Part shown: positions 24,901-36,175 of the stretch, one piece after another | How the letters are laid out: the number at the start of each line of letters is the position of its first letter | Numbering within the stretch: the stretch's first letter is position 1 | Assembly (NCBI GenBank): GCA_023375785.1 | Contig: SZWC01001211.1 | Location: forward strand, 98,800-162,799 | DNA length: 64,000 nt | Source: Penium margaritaceum | Taxonomy: Eukaryota; Streptophyta; Zygnematophyceae; Desmidiales; Peniaceae | Direction of reading: 5' to 3' | The notes under the pieces: model-generated | What the model was told of the DNA's origin: nothing | The model's input: only the letters and a program-made list of their open reading frames with translations | Database searches by the model: none | Program-made: the position numbers and the translations under genes

Positions 24901-26331
24901 GATGGCGCCAAAGCCGAGGTGACCGAGCCGGCGGTGCCACAGGCTGATTTCGTGTTTTTCCTCTCTCGCTGCCAACGCTGAGTTGGCTTCCTTCTCCAAC
25001 GCCACGTAGAGGCTGTAAAGACCATCCTCCTTGTTTGATTTTGCAAGCACACAGCCTGCACGGGTGGAGATGGTGCAGCCACCATTCTTAAAGCAAACCT
25101 GCATGCCTTCGGAGATGAGAGATGAGACAGAGAGGAGGTTAGCTGCCAGCCCTGGAACATGGAGCACCCCCTTCACACGATGTTCCACGTGCTTACCCTC
25201 AACGGAAGCACAAAACACAATATCACCCTCCCCAACCGCCATTTGCACATGATTGTCCCCCATGTACACCCGACGAGGCTCGATGGCAGTGTAGACGATG
25301 AACCACTCCCGTAGACATGTCATGTGCCGCGTGGCTCCCGAGTCGATGATCCAGAACAAGGCGGTGTTGTTGGAGACGTGCAGGACCCAAATGGTTATCA
25401 CGAATCAACTCTCCCAATCTGCTGTGTTAGCGGAAGCGTCGGACTGTTTTCCCGTTCCCACTCCAGCCGCAAGGTCCACCTTCGTTTTCCGGCATTCGCG
25501 CGCCCAATGGCCCGACTTCATGCAGTTGTCGCAGTTCCCCTTCTTCTTCCCTCCTCCGCCGTTGCCCCTGGTTGGTGCAGCACCACCCCCATGACCAGAG
25601 TTGGAGATGAGAGCGACGTCCAGTCCGCTTCCGCCCTCCTCTCCCTTGTGCCGCTCCTCCTCAAACAACAGGCTCTCCTCCACATCGTTGAGGGAGAGCT
25701 TATCGCCACTCTGGTCCAGGGCATCAATAAGAGGAGTGTAGCTGCTAGGAAGGCCAGAAAGGATGGTAAGCATGAGCACATGCTCCTTGACAGGATCCTC
25801 AATCGCAGCAAGCTGGTCAGAGAGGGACTTCACCATGTTGATATAGTCAATCATGGATCCGGACTCATCCTTCTTCATGGTGTGAAAGCAGCAACGCAGC
25901 TGCATATTCATGAGGATTGACTTCGAAGCATAAGGGGACTCAAGCTTTTTTCAGACCTCCTTTGGCGTGAGGATGCCACGGACAAGGAGTTGCTGCCGTT
26001 CGGTGAGGTGGAGGTAGATGGTTGGGAGAGCGCGGTCACGCTTCTCGCCGTAGGTACGGGTCTCGCCAGGATAGAGGGAGCTTTCTGCTGGTTCCTCCTC
26101 CATCTTATCCACCTGGCTCCACAGACCTTTCTCCATCAGCTTCATCTTCATGTTGTTGCTCCTGTTGAAGAATTTCTTGCCTTCGAACTTGGCGATGTTG
26201 ACGCCGGCCACCAGAGAAGCGGATGCCGCCATAGTAGTGCAACGTTCAGCCCACAAACGGCTTTCTCACACAACAGGGTGCAAGGAATGCCTCAAGGATG
26301 AGACAAAGCCTTGTTCTAGCTCTGATACCAC

Positions 26332-26981
26332 TGATGGAAACTGGGGTAGCCCTCAGGGAGGTGATCAGGCTCACTAAGAGCCGCCTAGGCAGGGCCAACT
26401 GTTTGTGAGAGGGAGTTGCAGGTTGCACAGACAGAAATTACGGAAGTGATTGTAGGTTTTTAGAGAACTCAAATATCTGAATCGACTCTTGATTGAGAAA
26501 TTATATTGTCACAGCTTTCTAACAAGCCTTTATATGCCTCATTTGGCCTAGGGAGCACTGAGATGCACTCCGTCAAAGTCTACCCTCTAGCACACTCTCC
26601 TAGCCTAGCGGGATGAGCGGCAGTCACCTTGTCACACAAGAGAATTATGTCTCACACCAATTGGACGACCAACAATTGTTGTCTGCACCTTCCTTGAATT
26701 CTCTTAGAGGTCCTCCAGCTGCCTTTTCTCCTTAAAGGCCGCTCTCAGCCATCCTGGTCAATAATGCTGCCGCCTTTTGAGCTCAAAGTGCTCAGGTCGT
26801 CACTTGAACCCGACCCATGATCTCCATACTTTGAAAATCCATATCTCACTCAAACGGAATCCGAATCGAGTTCCGCAAAGTGCGCTAGAACCTGTGAAAC
26901 ATCCTCTATGAAAATGTTATACCAGATGATTTTTATCAAGCAACCTATTTTTGTCACTTTCTGGCACTCTCATGTCCATCA
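26332..26981 (-). repeat. Outer copia 5' LTR
   Basis: 650 bp, TGATGG...CCATCA, bordered by the Met-tRNA primer site on the left and the GATGC target duplication on the right. Confidence 0.9.
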
Positions 26982-26986
26982 GATGC

Positions 26987-28259
26987 CGCCACCCACGGCA
27001 CAAGGAGGTGGAAAGAAAAGCAGGAAAACAGACGTCAAGGACTGAGGAGACTCTCCTCGCCATCCAGTGGCACAGATTTCTTCAGCACCTATCTCTGATT
27101 CCCATGACACAGGCATCCTGTTTGCCTTCTTTTTTTCTCGAAATGGATCGAGCCCTATCATTAGCTGCAATCGCATCTTCTCCTGTTGAGATAGGCGCCA
27201 TGGGATGTTTTCTTCACCCGCGGCCTTTTGAACTTATGGTTCTCTGTCTCCGTAAGTTTGCAATCTCAACTCCGTCTGATTCCTCATAACATCCCACTCC
27301 TCTTTGCATCCTCCAGGACCTCTCCACTTCTCCACATCTGTAGAGTTCTTTCCCACCTGAATCCACGTCGTTCTTTGTGCACTCTAGTGCCATCACAGGA
27401 CCACCACTTCTTGTCACTGCTAGGCTCCGTACCTGGTGACCATCATGAGCCCCTAAGTCTTCAACCGCAGCAACTTCTGGACCTTGCAGCAAGTTACCAG
27501 CACTCAATGCATCACAATTGCCCGGATTTTTCAGCCCACATCTTTGTTTCCTCGTCGACATCTGTGAGCCTATCCTCTCACCTCGGTATTCATCTCCTCG
27601 TGATGTGTGGACTGCATCCAGTCTCCTTGAATGTCATTTCATTCCTTCTTCACCTCAACATATTGAGGGAGGGTGTAAGAGTAATATTTGAGGATCCAAG
27701 GAACATCGTCTTTGTAATTACCAGTATACCCCTTGCCAGAAGATTTCACCTCCTGTGTGCAAGAGTCACAATAGCTCCGGCGGCAAGACTGATGAAAAGA
27801 CAAAAAAGGGCCAATTCAACAAGCAAACAAAGTGTGCAAGAACCAGTGGCCAATGAACAGATGCAAGGTGCTCCAGTACTCACGCCAGGAAATGCAGGCC
27901 TTCCCACCTTAGCCAATGAATTGAGACAGAAGCCACACCAGCACCAGTCCTGTGGAAGTGCTAAGTGGTTCCACAGTCAGTAGCTGCAGTAGCAACCACA
28001 AGCTGGCTGTGGCAGCTCGTGTCGTTCCCACCATAGCAGGAAACTGGGCTAGGTTAGGAACTCTACTAAGCTAGTATTTCAAGTAATGCAAGCTCATTAC
28101 TAAGAGCACAGTGCTGCATCCGGCGTAGGCTCTTTCCCTGCCCCCATTTTTCCTCTTGCAACATATCCTCCTGCTTAACCTCTCAAGCTACCCTCAGTAT
28201 CTTCTTTCCTAATCATCAGAACTTGGGAGTCACGTTGGTTTCCTGAACACTCCCCCCGC
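26987..28259. other. Unrecognised region, possibly coding on the minus strand
   Basis: Continues the host site interrupted by the copia cluster. Minus-strand frames (for example around 27214-27400, with EKWRGPGGCKEEWDVM) look coding-like, but I recognise no family. The 251-codon plus frame at 27228-27983 has no recognisable motif either. It may belong to the U1 family described below. Confidence 0.3.
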
Positions 28260-28260
28260 A

Positions 28261-28440
28261 CACCACAGTATTTGCTGTTGCTCCTCACAAACTTGCCTTT
28301 CAACACTTTGCCCACCACAGTATTTTCTGTTGCTCCTCGCAACCTTGCCTTTCAACACTATGCCCACACCTTGGTACTGCGCTCACACCACAGTATTTTC
28401 TGTTGCTCCTCACAATCTTGCCTTTCAACACTACGCACCC
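28261..28440. repeat. Three ~52-bp imperfect repeats
   Basis: Copies of CACCACAGTATTTTCTGTTG followed by CTCCTC, CTTGCCTTTCAACAC start at 28261, 28313 and 28386. The third is separated by an extra ~21 bp. Confidence 0.85.
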
Positions 28441-28559
28441 CAGGCATCAGCAAAACTTTGTCCACATGGGGACCCAAGAAAGGAATCACAGCTGCCTATC
28501 ACTCCTATGAACCCAAAACTTACACGCATAAGCTGAGAAGATCTACGCTCGGCCCAAAA

Positions 28560-29051
28560 ATCACAGGTTGACACAGCTACACCCTCGTCCCTCTGCCTCA
28601 ACACTTTTCTAGCCCGGGCGATCTCCTCTCCCAAGGCAGCATCTGCTGCCCACTCCACTGCCCTCCACCTTATCCGTTGTGCCTGCACCCACTGTAATGA
28701 CACCGCTATGCACTATTTCAGAAGCCCCCTCAGTGGCACAGCAACACTTTACGAACCAATGTGCCAAGCCAGCTGCTGCTGAGGTGCCTTCCTTCCCTGG
28801 GGTGAAACACCCCACCCAGTCAATTCAAGAAGGCTCCTATTGTCTCCATGGCAGGGAATACAAAACTCCATGCGGGTTTGCTCCACTTCCCGCCACCACT
28901 TCCTTTACTTCCTATCCGTTGCCTGCACTGCGTCCTCCAAAGCCACCCCCAGCTGCTGCATCAGCACCCACCTCAAGGACCATCATGCATATCCTCGACA
29001 ACCACATTCAGTACCAGCATGTGGCCATTCCCCGTTTCCAGAGACATGATG
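28560..29051 (-). repeat. U1 family copy a, 3' part
   Basis: A decayed coding-like repeat. On the minus strand, near 28950-29030 it reads HMLVLNVVVEDM, near 28820 WSFVFPAMETIGAFLN and near 28650 AVEWAADAALGEEIARA. The same words in the same order occur in the copy at 42560-43660 (HMLVIDMVITD, WMEFIFPVMETLGAFL, RAADWAADTSLDQDIAWA). The preceding part of this copy lies inverted at 33590-33736. I do not recognise the family. Confidence 0.55.
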
Positions 29052-31179
29052 TACTGTTCACCATCTTCTCAAGTGTTGGCCATATGACCAACATACGCCT
29101 CAGCATGAGATGCACTGATGCAAAGCCGGTTGCACATGCAGGCAACAGAACCTTCCCGCCACTTCCCTTCTTCATCCATGACGGGAGAATGTCCTTGTTC
29201 CTCATGAAAGTCACCACCTTCTAAACCTTCCCCACCAGAATGTTACCCCATTCCATTTTTGCAATGCCTTTCAGGACTAGGTCAATGCTGTGGGCCACAC
29301 AACCCATGAAAAAAATGCTCAGATACATCTCCCTCAGTGTTTTCCATGCCTTGGTGTTGGTGGAGGCATTGTCGGTGATAACCATCACCAACTTCTCTGC
29401 CCCCACCTCCTGGATCGCCAGGTCAATCACAGCAGCCACGTGATTTGCATCACGCACAAGCCCCGTGGCATCACGGGAGAACAGATGCGCGGTACCCTCT
29501 GCATTCGTGGCAATGGCAGAATAGATTGGTCGAATCTGGATGTCTGACCACTCGTCAACACCCAGAGTCATCCCGAAGATGTCCCATCCATCACGCAACG
29601 GCTTTTTACCTTCAGCAAGCTCTCTGTCCAGGTCAGGCAGGATGTCGTCAAGAACTGTTTCCCCGGGATGGGGGGCGGAAAGTAGGGTTGGTGCGATGAG
29701 CCTTGTCAACCAGCTCCAGCACCACACGCTTGCGGCAGAAGGAGATGGGGAGGGCACCTTTAGCCATCACCTTGACGACTGCCTTCTGGCAGTCCTTGTT
29801 GAGGTGGTTGTCGATGTGGTCCCGCATGCTCGTCTGACGGCTGCTGTTCAAAGATGCCAGCGAAGGTGCTGGCCCAGTGCGCAGAAGCTGGTGAGCTTGA
29901 GAGGGCACAGCAACCCCCTCTGCTTCTTCATCGTCCTCTGCAACACAAGCAGCCTCACGTGTTGCCTGCCGCTGTCGTTCAGCGGTGAGCTGTACCCAAT
30001 CCACAGGGTGGTCTCTCGTTCCCCACGAGTCACCCTTGCCTCTGAAGAGCTTGGCGTCAGCACCTTCAAAACCATCATGTGGCAGTGCAACCGGCAGCAG
30101 TCCAAGCAGAGCACGTGCGCCAACGGGTGGAACGTGACACTTTGCCACATTGGCAACGGTCGCACCATAGTGGCCTCGCATGCGGTTGCTGCCGCCAGAG
30201 AAGCTATTGCCACAAGCGCCACACGAGAAGCCCGGGTAGCCGCTGGGAGTGGAGCAAGGTTTGAAGTACTTCAACAGTGCTCGCTTCAGCAGCTCCCCCT
30301 GCAGTTGGTGCACAGCGGGTGCGGCATTGGCTGTGGCACCATGGACTGCTGCAACCGCCGATGCTGCTGGCTCTCAAGCCATGGAGGCCACAGGCATCCT
30401 GTGTAGTCCACTGTGGACTACACGGCTAAGTTCAAGGCCGGCAATGGCTGGCCACTGAAACGAGTGAAATACTTGAATGAACAGCTAAGCCTACCGTACG
30501 ATAGTACCGCACGGTACCGCTGCGGTACTAGGGCCAACGCTGAGGCACATGGTATTTGTTCCCTTCCCTCAATTGTATGCCTGAGGGAAGAATATGGTTC
30601 ATTCTTCTAGCACCTCTTCCTCAACTAGCACATATTCCTTCAGGTGCATGCATGGAAGGTCATGGTCCTTGCGGCCAGATGCAGAGTACCTGCATCAATG
30701 ATTGGGAATGAAAGCAATCACGTTGATGGATTCAAGCGGCCAGGTTGGATTGGTGCATCGAGCTTGCACCTTCCAGGTCGCATGGCCAGTCTGGATTCTT
30801 TTCCTGGTTGTCACAATGATTCATCCGGATTGGACAATCGATGCTAGGCTGTCACATGCGAAGGCTAATTCTGAACATGAGAATCAATACTCGATAACAG
30901 GCAACCATCCATACATCATGCTTCATGCAGACTGTGCTGGAGTTCAAAAAGATGCCGAGGGCAAGATTCGGCAAGTCGAATGTCCCGCGGAAATTGCTCG
31001 GGGTCGATCCGGCTCGCCGAGTTGACACTTGGGTTTTTTTTCTTGGAACAAAAGGCTAACCCAAGCTAAGCCACCGCTGGCCTCGGGTGCTCTAAATGGT
31101 GAAAGTCAGAGGCGAATCCAAGTCGACTTAAATCGACTTGGCGACTTCGAATTTTGCCCAAAAGTCAAAGTGAACATGG
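29052..31179 (-). mobile_element. hAT transposon copy 1, 5' half (inverted segment)
   Basis: Holds the transposon's end (TGAACATGG at 31179), its 5' leader and the N-terminal half of the transposase. Compared with copy 2 (52191-56168), the frame begins at 30382 with stops at codon 3 and near 29221, and an extra G near 29660 shifts the frame, so it cannot be translated whole. Recognisable: BED finger CGACGNSFSGG, GVDEWSDIQI, VITDNASTNTKAW and GCVAHSIDLVLK. Homology stops exactly at 29052, where the remaining half would continue; that half lies in the opposite orientation from 33737. The 8 bp after the end (31180-31187, ACCTGCAC) pair with 41694-41701. Confidence 0.88.
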
Positions 31180-31961
31180 ACCTGCACTACCACTACGCGT
31201 ACGACATGGTGGAGAAGGGACAGGTTGTGCAGCAGCATTGTAGCACAAAGCATATGCTCGCAAATTGCTTGACCAAGGCACAGCCCCAAGATCAGCAGTC
31301 AGATCATAAACATTTATGATCTAACTGCTGGTTTGGACTTTCTGGAATTTTCCATGCAGTTTTGAGCTTTTAGTTGCTCGATTTGGTTGAGTATTCAGAA
31401 AGATAGCCTCATCTGAAGTTTGGGTGGTAGGCGGATGGAATCTGGGTATCTGTCATGGTGATGGGATAATCCCACCGCCGGTGGTCCGAGTTCGACTCTA
31501 ATGGGCTCCAAAGGCACGTGGGCCATCATCAGGGAAGGGACGTGGGAGGTCTCCTTCATGTAAGAGATCCTCCCTCCACATTTGAGGGCCTGGGAGGACG
31601 CTTCGACAGGTCAGTGACGAAGTGCCTCTCGTCACTTCTGTTCGTGGGCATGATGGGCGGCTCCACCATAGGTCACTTCAATGGCTGTAACATGAGCTCA
31701 ACTACTCCATTTCAGGCATGCTTGAATGCGTTAAAGAACTCAGATCCCAAGCTAATAGACTCTGATGTAATCTCACCATGATAACTAACCATTAACGGTC
31801 TTCAGCTCTTCTCAGTTTCCACAAACCTGCATTCTGCCAGCATTCTGCTCCCTTGGTATTGTGGCGACCCAAAGCACACACCTTCCCTAGGAAGTCTCTT
31901 TGCACTAAGCAGCCGTGAACACTTGTGGTGAATCAGAGCACGCCAGGAAAGATTCCTGACA
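31180..31961 (+). mobile_element. Copia remnant: RNase H end plus 3' LTR
   Basis: The C-terminal end of copia RNase H (HYHYAYDMVEKGQVV, STKHMLANCLTKAQ) and then an LTR remnant (about 31316-31961). The LTR ends CCTGACA and resembles the LTR at 60723-61435. The hAT transposon copy 1 was inserted in this RNase H region; the other side of the insertion is at 41694. A broken fragment of a copia element. Confidence 0.75.
31293..31330. repeat. 18-bp near-perfect inverted repeat
   Basis: CAGCAGTCAGATCATAAA and its near-perfect reverse complement (17 of 18) are separated by only CA, at the junction of copia RNase H and LTR remnant. Confidence 0.85.
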
Positions 31962-32132
31962 ACCATCTCTTCCATAGCTCGTTGGATCCCATTAACACCC
32001 TCCGGCACCTGCTCCGCCCTCGTCGCTAGGTACAGCTGGCATTTGAGGGGCTGAACCTCCATCCCGCCGCTGCCAATCCCCTCTGTAGTGCTGTAAATGC
32101 TGCCTCCAACTCCTGCACCAGACCCAACAGGC

Positions 32133-32220
32133 ACGATAGGTAGATAAATGGATGTTCAGGTAGACAGATAGACAGATAGATAAGTGGATGGATGTAGAAA
32201 GTTAGAAAGATAGATGAATC
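32133..32220. repeat. GATA-type microsatellite
   Basis: Imperfect GATA/GATG/GACA tetranucleotide run, lying just past the 3' end of the neighbouring U1 copy. A comparable TATC run follows the U1 copy near 43600. Confidence 0.8.
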
Positions 32221-32329
32221 AACTTCATGAAATGAATGTGAGTTAAAAATATGGGACAAAAAGAGGAGAGTTCTCCAGATGAGTGGAACTTACTGAGAAA
32301 AGGCACCTAAACGGAAGAAAAAGTGTTAT

Positions 32330-33420
32330 TTGCTGAAATATACCAGAACTCTGAACCTCTGGTACTCCAAGATCATCCTAAAAATCTATCGTCTCTCAAA
32401 AAAACACATTTCAGCCACAGATGGCCCCTCATCTCTCCTGTGCCAACGCTCTCCATGCCTGGACAGTTTCCTGGTCAAGAGAACTGTCAGTCACCCGCTC
32501 TCTTGCCTGCTGCCATAGTTCCTCTGCCTATGTCTGTTGGAAGGCCACCGCCATACACTTGTTAAAGAGGATGTGCGAAGGAACAAGTACCTTCGCCGTA
32601 CCCCACCAAAGAGCCAGGTTCAATTGAGTCTCCACTGAGCAGGTCTGCAACATTCTTCCTAGACCTCGTGAAAAGTCCCCCAATGACTCTCCATCTGGTC
32701 TTGCTCCTCCTTACAGTGCCACCTCCCATACTTCGTCTCCTTTTTCCTCACCGGATCTTGTAGTACCACCCCTTACCACACTCTCCGGACGCTCTCTGCA
32801 AACTCGGCCGCTACAGATCCAGGATGGCAACTTTCATAACCGGCATGTGCCTGATAGCCACATTGAAGCAGGTGATATCCATGCGCCCCTCTCGAACTAG
32901 CCCAACATGCTCCACCATCACCCCGCTCATCCAATTCTCTCGTACCACTGCTACCATCTTCTGCATCAGTGCATCATCTATCGCCTTTGCGCCCTTACCA
33001 TGGAAACAACAGAGTCAACCCAATTGTTTTGTAAAACAAATGGGTGGATCAGACTCCTCCCTACACTTGTGTGCAATCAACAACCCCAGGCAAAACCGGC
33101 ATGCCACCTCCAAACCTCATGTGTAATGTATAGCCAATTTTTGACGCACCAGGGGTGTACCAATATCAAGTTCCACATTGCTCCACCTGGACCACCGCTA
33201 GCCGTGGGAATTATAGAAGAACCTCAACCTCTCAACGCTTTTCTGCCACCGTAGTCTGTAGCTCCCCAAGCTACCACTCCTGGACTACATCGTAGAGGTC
33301 AAATAAGAGGCACTTGTGGCTCCCCAGATTGCACTTTGCAAACCCTGGAACCCTCTCCTGCACTGCACTGAGAATTTTCTGGATTGCCCGCTCTCGCAGC
33401 GAGGTACACTACATGACTGA
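32330..33420 (-). repeat. U1 family copy b
   Basis: Minus-strand coding-like remnant. In order from the right: VQERVPGFAKCNLG (about 33370), GMPVLPGVVDCT (about 33110), MVEHVGLVREGRMDITCF (about 32920), HMPVMKVAILDL (about 32840) and SLDQETVQAWRALAQE (about 32480). These align in order with the plus-strand copy at 42560-43660 (SGMPVPSWVVNCTPA, MEHVGLVPDGRPIITCF, HMLVIDMVITD, SLDQDIAWAWR). Not open end to end. Family unknown. Confidence 0.55.
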
Positions 33421-33589
33421 TGTATGAGGTGCCTAGTTTAGAGTATGTTCCACGCAGTTTCCTTGTAATGAATTGATCCTTTTTCTACCAAGATATGTTT
33501 TTACTTTGAGGTGTATATGGAGATCTGCATGGAATAAATCACCTGTGAAATTTGGTAAAGTACTGTAATTTTCAGTCCTCATGCCTGCC

Positions 33590-33736
33590 CGGCGGGGATC
33601 CTCATCCGCCCGTGCGCTCCGCAGCATGTACTCTGGTGCACGTGGGACGGGGCCACAATGGCAGTCCATGATGTGGTGGTGTGGGAGCTGGGGGCTATGA
33701 TGCGGGAGATCGGCATGGGTTCTGGAGCCGAGGTGT
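33590..33736 (+). repeat. U1 family copy a, middle part (displaced by inversion)
   Basis: Plus-strand words AVHDVVVWELGAMMREIGM correspond to AFHNRLMLELAVKLQSSGM in the copy at 42560-43660. They would directly precede the part found on the minus strand at 29051, with a small loss. Confidence 0.5.
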
Positions 33737-35450
33737 GTGGACTGACGTGGCTGCTGGTTGTGTTTCGGGATATCATAGGAGAAAGAAGGATGTGCGCAAG
33801 CTGGTCCAGCAGGCTGTCTTTTGGCTGCAGGTGAAGGCACTCTACAATCTGATGACGCTATTGGTGGTGGCGTTACGCAAGGCGGACGCAGCAGGGGGCA
33901 GGACAGACATCATCTATGAGGCACTTCTTGATGCCACAGAGCAGCTGCGCAGCCTAGGTGTGAACCGTGGCCGCCGCCGTGCAACATTGAACCCTGCATG
34001 GGTCAAGTACACCATGGAACGCTTGTCTGACAGGTGGACCAATCAGATTTGCTGCCCTGTTTTTGCTGCTGCACACCGCATCCATCCACAGCATTTTGGA
34101 CACAAGTTTGATGCAGACGAGAAGGTTATGGAAGCCTGGAATCAGGTGGTCAATGCACTTGTGCCAGACAATGAGCAGGTGGCGCTGGAAGATGAGCTGG
34201 AGGCGTTCTCTAACGGCCGTGTGACAGTGGTGGAGGATCCAGCCCGGCAGCAGGATGTGGAAAGGGCCAAGGCGGCAGTGGCAAAGGTGGTGGCTGGTGA
34301 GGTCGCGGGATTCCGCTGGCATGCCCGCCATCTGACACGTCTGCCCGCTCTCTGCAAGCTGGCAATGCTGCTGCTGGCGCAGCCATGCACATCATCAGAG
34401 TGTGAGCGAGCCTTCAGCAAGCACAAGCTGATCCAGAATGCTTGCCGAAACAGGCTCAAAACATCAACTTTGGAGCTTCTGGTCCGAGTGAACGTGAGGC
34501 TCACCCGCCTGCATGGGAAGGTGAAGGGAAGGAAGCTGACAGCCGAGCTGAAGCAGTTTGTTGATGATGATCCTGCTGACAGTGGGAGTGAGTTGGATGG
34601 GGAGGTGGAGGAGGGAGATGTGGGACCTGAATAGGACGTAGACATTGCTGCCGCTGAGGTGGAGGGGCAGGATCCTGTGGCGGTTCTAACAGCAACAGGT
34701 GCATGCAATGAGGCAAATGGAAAGGAGGGTGGAGCAGAGGATGATGTGGACGAGGAGAACGATGAGGACAATGAGGAAGAGGACTTGGAGGCAGGAATGG
34801 AGTTGGAGGGTTGTGAAGACGAGGGAGCAGAAGAGGAGGAGATGAGTGAAGAAGATGGCGAGCACGAGCCGGATGTTGAGGAGATGAGCAGGGTTCTGCG
34901 CCAGGGAGTTAGGGAGAGGAACGAGCTGGAGGCACCACTGCAGGCTGGAAGCAAAGCACCAGCATCAACTGTGACAAATGCTAAACGAAAGTCCACCTCA
35001 GCCACTAAGGGTCGTGCAGTAACACCAGCAACTACACGCCCATCAGCAAGTGCTGCAGGTTCTAATGGACCCGGGACTAACTCTGCAGCTTCTCCTCCTA
35101 GTCCAAAGAGGAACTGTGCCCGTCGTGGCTAGAGGAATGATTTCCATTGTCTCTGCAGTGCAGCTGTTTTAGTTTTTAGCATTGGATGGGAATAATGAAG
35201 TGATGGTTTTATTTCCATTGAACTGGTCCATTCCCTCTAGCACACTGTTTCTTTCTCCACTGTCCAATCAAACTTGCATTGTTCTCCTGTTTTGAATGAT
35301 GGGCAGGTTTTGGTTTCACTTTTTAAAGTTGCATGAAAGTATCTGAAAGTGCTAGACTGACCAGAACAGTGTGCTAAGTACATGACTGGTGGTACAAATG
35401 ACATCCTAGAATTATACAATGAGACATTATAAAATGACATAAGACCCAAC
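33737..35450 (+). mobile_element. hAT transposon copy 1, 3' half
   Basis: The C-terminal half of the transposase starts at WTDVAAG (33737), exactly where the minus-strand half at 29052 stops. It contains the hAT dimerisation motif LAQPCTSSECERAFSKH, then the acidic and basic tail, ending at CARRG and a stop at about 35130. A TAG near 34632 (Trp in copy 2) interrupts the frame. The 3' non-coding part continues to 35450, is interrupted by a copia element, and resumes at 41501. Confidence 0.9.
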
Positions 35451-36175
35451 TGTTGACATGGTGTGCCCCTTGCCATGAGTGCCGTTGAGTGCACTTCCTG
35501 GTTCGACCACTGAGGAGTGGTCGAACACCTGATCTGAATTTAGATTTGGATTCCTTGGATTGTTCCATGCAGGATCGAGCTTTGAATCGCTCGATTTGAG
35601 TGAGTATTCAGAAAGTTAGCCTAGCCCGAAAAACGGGTGTTGGGTGGGTGGAATCTGGTACCCGCCATGGGTGGCGGGATATTCCACCACCAGGGATCCG
35701 AGTTCATTCCTAATGGCCTCCAAATGCACCCGGGGCATGAATGAGGTGACCATAAGGACCTTCTTGACCAGGATGAACTTCTCCTTGACTTCTCGGCGAG
35801 GAAAGGCGCTTCGACGGATCATCGTCGAAGCGCCTCCCGTTGCCTAGAGTGCAAGAGCAGGTGGGCGACTCCACCAAGGGTTACTTCGACGGCCGTAGCA
35901 GGGGCTCTACTGCTCCGTTTTGGGCGTGCTTGGATGCGATGGAAAGCTTAGATCACAGGATATAAGGATCTGATGTAATCTCACTATGCTAAGTAACAAA
36001 AATGTGTTTCGATTCAGTTCTACTGAATGCGACGTATTCTGCCCACTCACATCCGTGATCCTTGTGCTCCACACTCTTCACCAAAGGCGTCCATTGGCTG
36101 CACCAAACCTTGGTAGCGTGAACCAGTGAGAGCTAGGCATCCTTGAGGGTGCCTCCACACCCACTAGAGCCAACA
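35451..36175 (+). repeat. 5' LTR of the young copia element
   Basis: 725 bp, repeated at 40776-41500 with about 97% identity. Followed at 36176 by the anticodon-type primer-binding site. Confidence 0.95.

Larger units (their letters stand above)
13166..26981 (-). mobile_element. Nested cluster of one Ty1/copia family (outer element)
   Basis: The outer minus-strand copia element has its 3' LTR at 13166-13812 and 5' LTR at 26332-26981. Both LTRs start TGATGG and end CCATCA. A perfect 5-bp target duplication, GATGC, lies at 13161-13165 and 26982-26986. Next to the 5' LTR is the complement of TGGTATCAGAGC, a primer site for the 3' end of Met-tRNA. The outer internal region lies at 13813-14212 and 22314-26331, and the break between them is filled by an inner element of the same family and orientation. 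Parts seen in 22314-26331 from right to left: gag, CCHC knuckle (near 25500), protease (DSGATRHM), integrase, reverse transcriptase. RNase H crosses the insertion point. It is broken, with several interruptions besides the nested insertion. Confidence 0.88.
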
